A DNA stretch of 64,000 nucleotides from Variovorax sp. (GTDB taxonomy: Bacteria > Pseudomonadota > Gammaproteobacteria > Burkholderiales > Burkholderiaceae_C). The stretch covers positions 1 through 64,000 of the forward strand of contig SEGS01000001.1 of assembly GCA_004210915.1 (NCBI GenBank), in the 5' to 3' direction. Both the position numbers and the translations under genes were made by a program. A model generated the notes under the pieces. The model did no database searches. It saw only the letters and a list, made by a program, of their open reading frames with translations, and had not been told where the DNA came from. Shown one piece after another: positions 1 through 10,458 of this stretch (its first letter is position 1; every line of letters begins with the position of its first letter).

Positions 1-1413
1 CCCCCGCCTCCGCCGCCAGCACCCACGCCCGAGGAGACGCGGGTGCAGGACAGCCGCCAGGCCTTCGCGCCCTCGGCGGCCGACGCTGCAGCCACCACAT
101 TCCCTGCCTTGGCAACAGCATCGGACGACGTGACCGACAACAGCAAGACCAGCCGCTGGTCCGGCGTCCTGGGCGGCGCGCTGTACCACGTCGAAGTGCC
201 GGAAACCTGGAACGGCAAGCTCGTCATGTACGCCCACGGTTATCGCGGCGAAGGCAACCTGCTCTACGTCGACGACGCGCCCGGTCTGCGCCGCTACCTC
301 ATCCAGCAGGGGTACGCGTGGGCCGCTTCGAGCTATAGCAAGAACTTCTACGACGTGCGCGCCGGCGTCGAGGACACCAATGCACTGGCGCTCGAGTTCA
401 ACAAGATTGCCGCTGCCAACGGGCGCGCGCTCGAGGTGCCGACAAAGATCTACATCGCCGGGCATTCGATGGGCGGTCACATCACGGCAGCGGCCATCGA
501 CGACGAGACTTACGCCGCAGCCAATCACAAAGTGAAGTACGCCGGCGCACTGCCGATGTGCGGCGTGGTGGGCGACACCGAGCTGTTCGACTATTTCGCC
601 GCCGCGCAAGTGACGGCGCAGGCACTGGCCGGACAGGCCAATCACCCGTTCGCCGACTGGAGCACCATTTCGAACCAGGTGCTCGGCACCCTGTTCGACA
701 TGACCGATCCGTCCACGCTGGCACCCAAGGAGGGGGCAGGCTTGGCCTACTACTCGGTGATCCAGAACCTGACCGGCGGCACACGGCCGATGTACGACCT
801 TGGGTTCCTGAAGGGCCAGTCGTTCTACGCGCCGCTGGGCCTGTTCGGCAGCGACGGCACGGTTAACGGCATCCTCAACAAGAGCGTGGTCGACACCAAC
901 CGCTTCGTCTACCAGATCGATGGCGACACGGCAGCTTCCACCGCGCTGAACACCGCCGCGCAGAAGCTGACGGCCGACGCGGACGCCAACCGGCCGCGCA
1001 CCGACGGCCTGCGCTGGATTCCGAAGACCAACGGGCAGTTCAGCGTCCCGGTCGTCACGCTGCACACGCTGGGCGACCTCTTCGTGCCGTTCAGCATGGA
1101 GCAGATCTTCAACCAGCGCGTGGCCGCAAAGGGCAACAGCAACTGGCTGGTGCAGCGCGCGATCCGTGGCATCACGCATTGCGATTTCACGACGGCGGAG
1201 CAAAGCGCTGCACTCGACGCCATGCTCAAGTGGGAGCGCGATGGCATCAAGCCCGAAGGCGACGACGTGGTGACGCCTGCGGTGGTGGCGGCCCCGAGTT
1301 ACGGCTGCAAGTTCAGCAACAGCGCGCTCACCATCGACGACACAGGGCAAGCGGCGGCGAACACGCGGCCGGGCGCCGACCTCGCACGCCCCTGCGTGGC
1401 ACCAGCGACCTGA
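1..1413 (+). CDS. alpha/beta hydrolase-fold protein, 5' end truncated by window; Pro-rich N-terminal linker
   Basis: Open from base 1 (PPPPPPAPTPEETR...) to stop at 1413; GHSMGG nucleophile-elbow motif; listed ORF start at 43 is probably internal. Confidence 0.75.
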   Translation, partial: PPPPPPAPTPEETRVQDSRQAFAPSAADAAATTFPALATASDDVTDNSKTSRWSGVLGGALYHVEVPETWNGKLVMYAHGYRGEGNLLYVDDAPGLRRYLIQQGYAWAASSYSKNFYDVRAGVEDTNALALEFNKIAAANGRALEVPTKIYIAGHSMGGHITAAAIDDETYAAANHKVKYAGALPMCGVVGDTELFDYFAAAQVTAQALAGQANHPFADWSTISNQVLGTLFDMTDPSTLAPKEGAGLAYYSVIQNLTGGTRPMYDLGFLKGQSFYAPLGLFGSDGTVNGILNKSVVDTNRFVYQIDGDTAASTALNTAAQKLTADADANRPRTDGLRWIPKTNGQFSVPVVTLHTLGDLFVPFSMEQIFNQRVAAKGNSNWLVQRAIRGITHCDFTTAEQSAALDAMLKWERDGIKPEGDDVVTPAVVAAPSYGCKFSNSALTIDDTGQAAANTRPGADLARPCVAPAT

Positions 1414-1431
1414 CAGGCGCGGGGCGGCGCC

Positions 1432-1863
1432 TCAGCGCCGCCGCATCGGCATGCGGTCGATCTCGGCGAACACCGCGTCGAGGTCGACGCCCGGCCCCTC
1501 CGTCATCTTCACCCCACCGTCCTTGCCCACCAGAACGAAGGTGGGCGGGCCGGCAGCGTCGAGCCGCAGTGCACTCAACATTGCGCGGGTTTCGGCCGGT
1601 GCCAGCGGCGCCGCGTTGCGCCGCCCCTCGCCGCCCGCCACCGTGTAGAGCACCATCTCCCGATCGATGAACGCCTCGCGCGTCGCCGTTCGGGCGAGCG
1701 CGGATTCGACTCGCCGCAGCAAGGCGTCGTCGCGCGTCGGCACCACCACGATGACCGGCCGCGTCTTCCAGCGTTCGGCCACGAGCGGGTTGCTGTCGGA
1801 AGCGGTGGTGGGGAGCGACGTCGCCAGCAAGCCGGCGGCAATGAGCCATGCGCTATGTTTCAT
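1432..1863 (-). CDS. DUF4174-like secreted protein
   Basis: ORF with signal peptide from MKHSAWLIAAGLLATSLPTTA; contains VVVPTRDDALL and PTFVLVGKDGGVKM; start trimmed from the 173-aa ORF. Confidence 0.6.
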   Translation of the reverse strand: MKHSAWLIAAGLLATSLPTTASDSNPLVAERWKTRPVIVVVPTRDDALLRRVESALARTATREAFIDREMVLYTVAGGEGRRNAAPLAPAETRAMLSALRLDAAGPPTFVLVGKDGGVKMTEGPGVDLDAVFAEIDRMPMRRR

Positions 1864-2005
1864 GGTTGTGATCGTCTGCGGAACGCGGTGCCACGTCGTC
1901 GGTCGAAGACGGACGCGGTTGCCGGACGCCGGCCTCACCTGCCTTGTCACCACTTTTTAATAGCTTCGGGCCACCCGAGTCACGGGGCTACGACCACTTC
2001 CACAC

Positions 2006-2743
2006 ATGAACATCAGCTGGAGCCGGGCCATCGCCTGGGGCGTGTTGGCTACGCTGGGGGGCCTCGGCTTCGCCGTCTACAGCGGCGCCATCGCCGTGCC
2101 CGAGCGCTTCAATCCGTGGGCGCCGCTCGACGTGAAGGCACCGCCCAACGCGCTCACCGGCTTCAAGCTGGCGCACGCGCGCGACGATGCCACGCGCTGC
2201 CTGCAAGCCCTGTCGCAGACCGGCATGCAGTTTGACCTGGTGCCCGACCGGGTGACCGGCCCGGGTTGCGGCTTCGAGAACGCCGTGCGCCTGCGCCAGG
2301 CCAATGTGCGCTTCGGCGCGCCGCTCACGCTGAGCTGCCCGATGGCGCTGTCGTTCTTCATGTGGGAGCGACACGCGTTGCAGCCGGCCGCGGCGCAGCA
2401 CTTCGGTCAGTCGGTGGCGAGCATCGACCACCTGGGCAGCTACGCCTGCCGCAACATCAACCGGGGCGACGGCGGCACGACCGCGCTCGGCGTGCGCAGC
2501 CGCCACGCCACGGCCGACGCGCTCGACGTGGCTGGGCTGACGCTGCGCGGCGGCCAGCGGATCACGGTGCTGAAAGACTGGCCGGTGCCACAGGGCGCCG
2601 AGCCCGGGCCGGCGGCGGCCCTGTTGCGCGACCTGCAGCGGGGTGGCTGCAGCTACTTCGGCGGCGCGCTCGGGCCCGACTACAACGCCGTGCACCGGGA
2701 TCACTTTCATTTCGAGACGGGCGGCTTCTCGCTCTGCCGTTGA
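2006..2743 (+). CDS. extensin-like C-terminal domain protein
   Basis: 245 aa, N-terminal TM, HRDHFHFE metal-binding-like C-terminus typical of the extensin-like family. Confidence 0.75.
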   Translation: MNISWSRAIAWGVLATLGGLGFAVYSGAIAVPERFNPWAPLDVKAPPNALTGFKLAHARDDATRCLQALSQTGMQFDLVPDRVTGPGCGFENAVRLRQANVRFGAPLTLSCPMALSFFMWERHALQPAAAQHFGQSVASIDHLGSYACRNINRGDGGTTALGVRSRHATADALDVAGLTLRGGQRITVLKDWPVPQGAEPGPAAALLRDLQRGGCSYFGGALGPDYNAVHRDHFHFETGGFSLCR

Positions 2744-2768
2744 GCGGCGCGGCGCCAGGACACGACGC

Positions 2769-3635
2769 TCAGTCGGCTTTCCACTGCCCATCGACCTGGG
2801 CCAGCTCCATCACCAACGCGCCGTCCTTCTCCTTGAGCACCGCGGCGGCACGGTCGCTCCGCACGATCACGCGGTCGAACTTGCCGATTTCGGCCGTCAT
2901 CTGCGCGCCCATCTTCTGCATGCCGCGCTTGAAGTCGGCGTCGGAGATCGATGCCGCGCGGCGTTGCGCATCACGTTGCGCAAACGAGCGTGCGGTGGTG
3001 AGCTGCTTGACGCCGGCCATGTCGCCGGCCTTCATCGCCGCGGCGAGCTGGCGAAGCACCTTGATTTGAGGGCTGCCTTGCGCGGCCGCCTTGCCCTTCA
3101 GGTCCGCTGTCACGGCCGCGTCGTGCACGATCGGTGTGTCGAAGGACAACGCGTACACCCCCCAGGGGCGGTCGAAGCCGCCCGAGGGTTTCGTGTCCTG
3201 GCGCTCCACCTCGCCGCTGACGCGCTCGGCGCTCATGCTCACCTTCTTCCACTTGTCGCCGCCCGACACCGAGGCCGGCGACTCGCCGGGCTCACCGCTG
3301 AACCAGATCGCCCGCACGGTGTCCGGCTTGCCGGGCGTCATCGACAGCATCACGCCGCGCACCTCGCCCTGCATCGCCAGGCCCCAGACCGGCGGAAAGC
3401 CCACGCCGGCGAGCGACCCGGCAGGCAATGCCCGGTCAACCAGCGCGATGCGAAGCTCCGGCGCCTCGGCAAAGCCCTCGGCGTTGTCGGTCTGGTGCGC
3501 GTACACATGGGTCACGGCAATCGGCTTGCCGTTCAGCTGCAGGGTGCCCTGCACCTTCGACGGTGCAGGCTCTGCGGCCCACACCGGCGCGACGGCGCAA
3601 CTCAGGGCAACGATCAGCGTGGCGAACTTCGGCAT
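2769..3635 (-). CDS. secreted hypothetical protein
   Basis: Signal peptide from MPKFATLIVALSCAVAPVWA; upstream part of the 353-aa ORF is probably non-coding. Confidence 0.6.
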   Translation of the reverse strand: MPKFATLIVALSCAVAPVWAAEPAPSKVQGTLQLNGKPIAVTHVYAHQTDNAEGFAEAPELRIALVDRALPAGSLAGVGFPPVWGLAMQGEVRGVMLSMTPGKPDTVRAIWFSGEPGESPASVSGGDKWKKVSMSAERVSGEVERQDTKPSGGFDRPWGVYALSFDTPIVHDAAVTADLKGKAAAQGSPQIKVLRQLAAAMKAGDMAGVKQLTTARSFAQRDAQRRAASISDADFKRGMQKMGAQMTAEIGKFDRVIVRSDRAAAVLKEKDGALVMELAQVDGQWKAD

Positions 3636-3796
3636 GGGGGCTCCTCGGCGAAAAGAGTGCCGACCGTATCGCGACACGGGCCATCTCCATCCCTTCAAAA
3701 GACCTAGCCCGAACGGCGGCGGCAGACGCCCCCGCGGCACCGCCCGCCCAGTCTTTCTAGAATTCCCGCTTCGGACTCGACCGACTTCGGCCGCGC

Positions 3797-3919
3797 CCTT
3801 ATCCGAAATCGGCCTTCCAACGCCTCGCAACCCGCATGGGCACTGGCGAATATGCTTATCCGCATAAGGCGCGCACCAGAAAATCGTTTGCTTCCATAAG
3901 GCGAGCTTTTACAGTGCCG
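3797..3919 (+). promoter_or_regulatory. putative cysI promoter/regulatory module (copy A)
   Basis: CCTTAT (3797), palindrome CTTATCCGCATAAG (3855-3868), TTCCATAAGG (3892); candidate -35 TTGCTT / -10 TACAGT with 16-bp spacer; matches 12826-12948 without gaps. Confidence 0.6.
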
Positions 3920-3968
3920 GTCCCTGGATTGGCGACGGACGCGCTGCCTTCAGAACTTTCATTTCACG

Positions 3969-5747
3969 ATGTACCAATACACAGATTTCGACCGCCAGTT
4001 CGTGCGCCAACGCGCCGCGCAGTTCCGCGACCAGCTCGAGCGCTGGCAAGCGGGCACGCTCGCCGAAGACGAATTCAAGCCGCTTCGCCTGCAGAACGGC
4101 TGGTATGTGCAACGCTATGCGCCGATGCTGCGCGTGGCCGTGCCTTACGGCGAGTTGTCGAGCGCGCAGTTGCGCGTGCTGGCCCGCATCGCCCGCGAAT
4201 ACGACGAACCCGAAGCGGCCGTGTACCAACTCGCGACCCAGAAGCAAGGCGCGATGGGCACCAAACACCTGCCCACGCACTACGGGCACTTCACCACGCG
4301 CCAGAACGTCCAGTTCAACTGGATTCCGCTCGCCAAAAGCGCCGACGTGATGGACTTGCTGGCCACGGTCGACATGCACGGCATCCAGACCAGCGGTAAC
4401 TGCATCCGCAACATCACGAGCGACGAGCGCGCCGGCGTGGCGCACGACGAGATCGCCGATCCGCGCCCCTTCGCAGAAATCATGCGGCAGTGGAGCACGC
4501 TGCACCCGGAGTTCGCGTTCCTGCCGCGCAAGTTCAAGATTGCGATCACCGGCGCCACCGAAGACCGCGCCGCGACCGGCTGGCACGACGTGGGCCTGCA
4601 CCTCATCAAGAACGACGCGGGCGAACTGGGTTTCCGCGTGCAGGTCGGTGGCGGCATGGGCCGCACGCCGATCATCGGCACCGTGCTGCGCGAGTTTTTG
4701 CCTTGGAACCAGATCATGAATTACCTTGAAGCGGTGGTTCGGGTCTACAACCGCTACGGCCGGCGCGACAACATCTACAAGGCGCGCATCAAGATCCTGG
4801 TGAAAGCCGAAGGCCAGCGCTACATCGACGATGTCGAGGCCGAGTACAAGCAGATCGTCGAGCACGACGGCGCCCCGCACACCATCACGCAGGCCGAGTA
4901 CGACCGCGTGGCCGCCTCCTTCGTGCCGCCCGCCCTGGCCAGCCGCGTGCTGCAGAGCGCCGAGCAAACCGAGCGCGATCTGCAGGCCCATGCGGCCGAC
5001 GACGTGATGTTCGCGCGCTGGCTGTCGCGCAACGTCGCGCCGCACAAGAACCCCGCGCTGCGCGCCGTCACGCTGTCGTTCAAACGCCTGAAGCAGGCGC
5101 CCGGCGACGCATCGGCCGACCAGCTCGACATTGCCGCGCGCCTGGCCGACCGCTTCAGCGCCGGCGAAGCGCGCGTGACGCACGACCAGAACCTGCTGCT
5201 GCCCTGGGTGCATGCCGAAGACCTGCACGCCCTGTGGCTGGCCGCGCGCGAAGCCGGCTTTGCCAGCGCGAACGTGCGCCTGCTGACCGACATGATCGCC
5301 TGCCCCGGCGGCGACTTCTGCGACCTGGCGAACGCCCGCTCGATCCCGATCGCCGAAGCCATCACCGAGCGTTATCAGGATCTCGACGAGCTCGACGACC
5401 TGGGCGAAATCGACCTGCACATCAGCGGCTGCATCAACAGCTGCGGCCACCACCACAGCGGCCACATCGGCATCCTGGGCGTCGACAAGGACGGCAAGGA
5501 GTGGTACCAGGTCACGCTGGCGGGCTCGGACGGCTCCAGCCTGAGCGGCAACGCTCAGGCCGGCAAGGTGGTCGGCCCTTCGTTCACCGCAGCCGAAGTG
5601 CCCGAGGTGATCGAAGCCGTGCTCACCGTCTACCGCGACACGCGCTCGACCGGCGAGACCTTCATCGACACGCTGCGCCGCGTCGGCCACGACCCGTTCA
5701 AGGTCGCGGCCAACGGCGCGCGCTTCAAGGTGGAGGCCACCGCATGA
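3969..5747 (+). CDS. cysI: nitrite/sulfite reductase hemoprotein (CysI type)
   Basis: 592 aa; siroheme/4Fe4S cysteine pattern ACPGGDFCDLA...SGCINSCGHH. Confidence 0.92.
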   Translation: MYQYTDFDRQFVRQRAAQFRDQLERWQAGTLAEDEFKPLRLQNGWYVQRYAPMLRVAVPYGELSSAQLRVLARIAREYDEPEAAVYQLATQKQGAMGTKHLPTHYGHFTTRQNVQFNWIPLAKSADVMDLLATVDMHGIQTSGNCIRNITSDERAGVAHDEIADPRPFAEIMRQWSTLHPEFAFLPRKFKIAITGATEDRAATGWHDVGLHLIKNDAGELGFRVQVGGGMGRTPIIGTVLREFLPWNQIMNYLEAVVRVYNRYGRRDNIYKARIKILVKAEGQRYIDDVEAEYKQIVEHDGAPHTITQAEYDRVAASFVPPALASRVLQSAEQTERDLQAHAADDVMFARWLSRNVAPHKNPALRAVTLSFKRLKQAPGDASADQLDIAARLADRFSAGEARVTHDQNLLLPWVHAEDLHALWLAAREAGFASANVRLLTDMIACPGGDFCDLANARSIPIAEAITERYQDLDELDDLGEIDLHISGCINSCGHHHSGHIGILGVDKDGKEWYQVTLAGSDGSSLSGNAQAGKVVGPSFTAAEVPEVIEAVLTVYRDTRSTGETFIDTLRRVGHDPFKVAANGARFKVEATA

Positions 5748-6139
5748 ACAAGACGCTGAAGATCCTCGCTGCCGAAGAGCACATCGACGACGGCGACCCG
5801 AAGGTGCTGCAGCTCGCCAACGACGCCGACCCGTTGGCCATCGAGGTGTGCCTGGCCGACATCGAACGCATCGACCTCGTCTTCCCGAAGTTCACCGACG
5901 GCCGCGCCTACAGCCAGGCCTTCCTGCTGCGCCGCCGCCTCGGCTTCACGGGCGACATCCGTGCCACCGGCGACGTGCTGATCGACCAGCTGGTGCAGAT
6001 GGAGCGCACCGGGTTCACAAGCGCCGTGTTGAGGGAAGGCGTCGACGCATCGGCCGCGCAGCGCCAGTTCGATCGGTTCCCGCGCTTCTACCAGGGCGAC
6101 GCGGTGCAGACGGCCCCGCACTTCGCGGCGAACGCCTGA
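5744..6139 (+). CDS. DUF934 domain-containing protein, sulfite-reductase associated
   Basis: MNKTLKILAAEEHIDDGD...FPKFTDGRAYSQAFLLRRRLGFTGDIRATGDVLIDQ; ATGA overlap with cysI. Confidence 0.85.
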   Translation: MNKTLKILAAEEHIDDGDPKVLQLANDADPLAIEVCLADIERIDLVFPKFTDGRAYSQAFLLRRRLGFTGDIRATGDVLIDQLVQMERTGFTSAVLREGVDASAAQRQFDRFPRFYQGDAVQTAPHFAANA

Positions 6140-6207
6140 GCACTTTGCTGAGCGTGCGATCCCGCGCCGCCGGCACTCACGGGCCTTGCGTGAGCGGCAG
6201 GCGGACT

Positions 6208-7737
6208 TCAAGGCGCTGCGCACCCTTGCGCACGCACGTCCTCGGAGGCCATGCGGGTGCCGTCCGGCGCGCCCAGATGGCAGCGTGACTTGAAGTAGAA
6301 CGACAGTCGGTCGCGCACCGGCAACCCCGCGATGCGATAAGGCTGGTTGCCAGCCATGACCGAGCCCGCAGCATCTGCCGCAGCGGCGCTGTAGCGGCCT
6401 TGGCTGATGTTGTGGCGATCCGCAGCGTCGCTGAAGGTCGTGGCAGTGAGGCGCAGGAATGCGTCCTGCGCAAGCGCCGGATCGTGCGCGCCCTTGAGGT
6501 AGCGGTCGAACCAGGCAAGCGTGTAGTAGTTGATGACCGACTCACCAAGTCGCGTCGCGGGCCCGCCGAACAACGAGTAGTCCAAGTGCGTCGCGGCGCG
6601 CGGAACGATCAACATGGTGTCAATGCCAGCAGCTCGCAGTTCCTGGTAACCAGGATCTTTGGGATGCGGGCCTGCGCCCCGTCCACGTCCGCCCTGCGTA
6701 TTGCTCGCAGCGGGTTCGGGCGGCAGGTGGAGAGCTTCCGGGACGAAGTTGTAATCGGCTCCGAACCCGAGCGCCGGCGTGCGCAAGATCAGATCGGCCG
6801 GAGGATCGATGCCAATCTTGTCCACCCAGCCAGTGCGCAGCGCGGTGAGGTTGTCCCACGCCACGATCGCGCTCAGCCGAGGGTCTGTTTGCCCGATCAG
6901 GCTGGCAGTGCTGGCACCCTGCGAATGCCCCGCGATACCGACCATGCGAATGTCGAGGCTGGCCCACCATGGGAAGTAGCTGCCATCGGGGCGCGGTGCC
7001 GTCGGCGTAGAAAAGAGCCAGTCAATCACATCCTGGGTGTCCGGTCCATGGGTGCCCACGGGGGAAGTCGTGTCCAGCGCGATCGTCATGTAGCCGGCTT
7101 CGGCAAGCGACTGCGTGGCCGAGCGATGCAGTCGCTTCGAACTGCCGCCGCCATGCACCACGACCACGGCCGGGTACGGTCCGTCTGCGCGCGCGAGCGT
7201 CGCAGGCATCAGCGGGCACGATGCAGCGTCGCAAGGGCGGTAGAGCTCAATCGCGATGGCTTTGCTGCCCCGCGAAGGCGCCGTCGTCTCAAGAAAGCGG
7301 AAGCGCACGTCCGCATGCAGGGCCGGCACGCGGTAAGCATCGATGGCGGGCGTCTTGCCGGGCTTGAACAGCGCGGCAGGGTGCTCCGCAAAGTCGGCGA
7401 TGCGCTCGCTCGCACAAGCCAGATTGTCCGCATCGCGCTCTTTCCACGCAGCGCTGCCCGGCTCAGGGCTTTCATGACGCGGCGCAGCCTCGCAATCGCG
7501 GGCGGCCACCGGGGAGTCGAGCGGCGGGTCCGTGGGGGTGATGGGCGGAGATGGGGTGACCGTCGCAGGAGGCCCGACTGGAGTCACGGGCTGTTCAGGG
7601 GATGCCGCTGCGATCGGTTGCAACACAGCTTGGCCGCTGGACCCGCCGCCGCCGCAGGCGACCACGAATGCGCTGGCGGCCACGGTTGCCCAGACGCGTC
7701 CCTGGCACAGTGCGTGCCTGAAAAAAGGAGAGGTCAT
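6208..7737 (-). CDS. putative lipoprotein alpha/beta hydrolase
   Basis: Signal/lipobox AFVVACGGGG at N-terminus, VVVVHGGG and AGHSQG motifs. Confidence 0.7.
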   Translation of the reverse strand: MTSPFFRHALCQGRVWATVAASAFVVACGGGGSSGQAVLQPIAAASPEQPVTPVGPPATVTPSPPITPTDPPLDSPVAARDCEAAPRHESPEPGSAAWKERDADNLACASERIADFAEHPAALFKPGKTPAIDAYRVPALHADVRFRFLETTAPSRGSKAIAIELYRPCDAASCPLMPATLARADGPYPAVVVVHGGGSSKRLHRSATQSLAEAGYMTIALDTTSPVGTHGPDTQDVIDWLFSTPTAPRPDGSYFPWWASLDIRMVGIAGHSQGASTASLIGQTDPRLSAIVAWDNLTALRTGWVDKIGIDPPADLILRTPALGFGADYNFVPEALHLPPEPAASNTQGGRGRGAGPHPKDPGYQELRAAGIDTMLIVPRAATHLDYSLFGGPATRLGESVINYYTLAWFDRYLKGAHDPALAQDAFLRLTATTFSDAADRHNISQGRYSAAAADAAGSVMAGNQPYRIAGLPVRDRLSFYFKSRCHLGAPDGTRMASEDVRAQGCAAP

Positions 7738-7747
7738 GGTGCGCGCC

Positions 7748-9670
7748 TCAATCCAGGTTGCGCTGAATAAAGGCTGCCAGCGGCCGCACCACCTGGTTCG
7801 TCTCGTTGTCATCGGCCGACAGGACATCGACGTGCGTGTACCCCTCACTGATGAAAACCTCGAACCCGCCCGCGGCGCCACCGTATTGGCGGTCGGCGAC
7901 CAGCGCGGGCTGTCCGGGCGAGGTCCGCGGCGTGCCCGCCGTGCAACTGCGCGCCGTACAAGGGGCGATCGCTTCCGCAAAGCCACGCCAGATGCCCGCG
8001 ACCGGTGTCAGTCCGTTGCTACCGCCAAAAGCGATGACAGGAATGTCGATCCGGCGCGCCTGCGTCTGGTTGACGATGTCCGCGCGTCCTCGCCCGCCCT
8101 GACTTACCGGAAGTGACAACGCGCTGGTATCCAGGCCAAGGTTGGCACCGCCACTGCCTGCGGCATTGCCCAGCAGCAGGCCCGAGCTAGGGTAGTACCA
8201 GTCGCTGAAAGTCGTGTCACCCTGAAAGAAGCCGCGCGCGATGCGCTTCAGGCTGGTCGCCTCGACTTCCTTGCCCCACGCCGGGGTGGCAAGGCTCACG
8301 GTGGCGGGCATCGGGCCAAAGTCGCGGAAGGCCGCAGCCGGCAACGGATCGGTGTTGTCGAGCCAGATGCGCAACCCGTCAGCGCGCGCCGCGCCCAGGT
8401 AGCCCATCGAAATCGAATAGAAGACTGTGCGGGGCAGGTTGTCATCGTCCATGAACGTGCCGATCGATGCCCCTGCGGTCAGGGGGAACGGGCGCTGTGT
8501 GAAGTCGGCCAGGCGTTGATAGACGTTGTTGCCCGCAATGCCAAGCTGGTCTGCCTGCAGCAACGCCTGGCTGCCATTTAGCGCGCCCTCGAACTCGATT
8601 TGCATGCCTGAGACTTCCGTCGCTGCGCTGACGCGCGGCGTCAGTCCGGGTCGGGAAACGAATGCCGGCTCGCTTCCCGAGGCGACGGCGGCATGCAGGC
8701 CGCCCTCGGCGGCCGCAATGACCGCATCCAGTTGTGCGTCGGTGGGCGCTGCGACACTCAGTGCGCCGCCTGGCCCTTCAAACAACACCAGTCCCTTGAC
8801 TTTGGCGAAGCCCGGTTGCACCGGTCCGCTGCCGCTGAGGTTGAAGTCCGTGGCGGCATAGCGTGCCACGAAGCCGGTGCCTGCCGAGTGGCCGCCGAGG
8901 AACACGTTGCCGCCGCGCGCGACCTGGCTGGCCGCGTCCACCACGGCATCGATGTCATGCGAATGGACCTGTGGCGTCCAGTCCGCCAGAAAAGAAATAT
9001 CCGTGTGATCGTGGAACACCGCGCGCCGAGGCAGCTTCGCATCGAGAGGCAAGCCGAGTTCGGCGCCATAGAGAAAGTCCAGGCCCAGGGCAGCGTTGCG
9101 CTCGCGTTCGGCGATCTGCAGGCCAACCATGTCCTGGAGCGCCACCGAGCGGCGATCCACGCCCCACAACTCGACGACAAGGCCGTGGTCCTTCCACATT
9201 CGTCGCACCAGGTTCTCGGCAAGGACGAGGTAGCTGTGGGAAGCAGCAAGAGTGCCTGGAATGCCCACCAGGATGGCGTCCACAGGTCGCGTCGAACTGG
9301 CGGCAAGGGCATACCGGGTGTAGCGCACGCGATTCAAATCCACATCGGTGCGACCGAACTGGCGGGCCACCGTGCCCGCCGGGTCCAGCGTCACGCCTGG
9401 CGTGCCGGGCGTTCGGGCTGCCTTGGCGCGGCTCGCCAACTCGTGCGTCGTGATACTGAATTCCGCTACGGGCGGGCCCGGTGGCTCGGGCGTCACCGGC
9501 GTTGCTGGCACATCAGGCGCTGGAGTGGGTGCCGGTGTGGGCGCGGGTACAGGCACCCATGGCTGACCAACCACAGTGCCGCCACCGCCCCCCCCACAGG
9601 CTGCGAGCACTGCAGTGACGCAAAGGGCCAGGGCCGTGGGCCGCCAGCCGGCTGGGTGAAATCGATGCAT
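7748..9670 (-). CDS. putative lipoprotein alpha/beta hydrolase with Pro-rich linker
   Basis: MHRFHPAGWRPTALALCVTAVLAACGGGGGG followed by PVPAPTPAPTPAPDVPATP; GGHSAGTG motif. Confidence 0.7.
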   Translation of the reverse strand: MHRFHPAGWRPTALALCVTAVLAACGGGGGGTVVGQPWVPVPAPTPAPTPAPDVPATPVTPEPPGPPVAEFSITTHELASRAKAARTPGTPGVTLDPAGTVARQFGRTDVDLNRVRYTRYALAASSTRPVDAILVGIPGTLAASHSYLVLAENLVRRMWKDHGLVVELWGVDRRSVALQDMVGLQIAERERNAALGLDFLYGAELGLPLDAKLPRRAVFHDHTDISFLADWTPQVHSHDIDAVVDAASQVARGGNVFLGGHSAGTGFVARYAATDFNLSGSGPVQPGFAKVKGLVLFEGPGGALSVAAPTDAQLDAVIAAAEGGLHAAVASGSEPAFVSRPGLTPRVSAATEVSGMQIEFEGALNGSQALLQADQLGIAGNNVYQRLADFTQRPFPLTAGASIGTFMDDDNLPRTVFYSISMGYLGAARADGLRIWLDNTDPLPAAAFRDFGPMPATVSLATPAWGKEVEATSLKRIARGFFQGDTTFSDWYYPSSGLLLGNAAGSGGANLGLDTSALSLPVSQGGRGRADIVNQTQARRIDIPVIAFGGSNGLTPVAGIWRGFAEAIAPCTARSCTAGTPRTSPGQPALVADRQYGGAAGGFEVFISEGYTHVDVLSADDNETNQVVRPLAAFIQRNLD

Positions 9671-9767
9671 GGGAAGTCTCCTTGGATTGGAAGTGCAAAA
9701 ACAAAAGGGCAAGGCTGCGCAGCCCGGCAGCCAGCGGGAATCGCGAAAACAGGAAGTAGCCGACCCT

Positions 9768-10448
9768 CTAGGAGGGGGGCGGGATGGTCCGCATGCCGGC
9801 TTCGAGGTAGTCCATGAACTCGCGCCGTTCGCGTGCTTCATTGCCAGCCTCGGCCAGCGGCATGGGGCCGAAGGGCGACCGCTTGAGGTAGTTGCGGTAG
9901 GAGACGCCGTAATACACCGCATTCATGCTGACGATGAGCCGGAACTGCAGCGTCTCAACGCCTGCTTCCGGCACGCACTCCTGAAGGCGCGCCAGCGCAC
10001 GCGCAAGGATCTGGCGATGAAGATCGGCCGACAGTTCTTGCCCGCGTTCGCCGAAGTCCCACCCCAACCGTCCGATGAAGGCAACGGCGTCGCGTCCCCA
10101 GCGACGGTCTTCGAGCAGCTCCAGCACAGGGCCGAAGGTGGCCTCCATCACATCGCGCAGTGAAAAGGCAGTGCCCGCCATCGCGTCCAGGCGCGCACAG
10201 GCGCGCGGCTCCAAGCGTTGTCGAAGCCTTTCGGCAATCGCCGCAACCAGCCCTTCGCGGGTGCCGAAGTGGTAGTGAAGGGCGGATGGATTTTGGGCGC
10301 CCGCTGCCTGCACCACGCGGCGCAACGAGACTGCATTCATGCCCTCCCGTGCGAAGAGCCGCATGCCTTCCTCTGCGATCCGCGCCGGCGTGTCCAGCGT
10401 TGCGTCATCGCTGGGAGGGGGCGCTTCGTCGATAGTGGATGGTTCCAT
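9768..10448 (-). CDS. TetR/AcrR family transcriptional regulator
   Basis: N-terminal HTH (ARIAEEGMRLFAREGMNAVSLRRVVQAAGAQNPSALHYHFGTREGLV); start chosen at MEPSTID because upstream Met codons lie in an operator-like palindrome. Confidence 0.85.
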   Translation of the reverse strand: MEPSTIDEAPPPSDDATLDTPARIAEEGMRLFAREGMNAVSLRRVVQAAGAQNPSALHYHFGTREGLVAAIAERLRQRLEPRACARLDAMAGTAFSLRDVMEATFGPVLELLEDRRWGRDAVAFIGRLGWDFGERGQELSADLHRQILARALARLQECVPEAGVETLQFRLIVSMNAVYYGVSYRNYLKRSPFGPMPLAEAGNEARERREFMDYLEAGMRTIPPPS

Positions 10449-10458
10449 CATCTGCAAA

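Noticed and set aside
9500-9570. Short repeated gccggtgtgggcgcgggt-type sequence
   Set aside because: Explained by the PAPTPAPTPAP linker coding sequence of the lipoprotein hydrolase.
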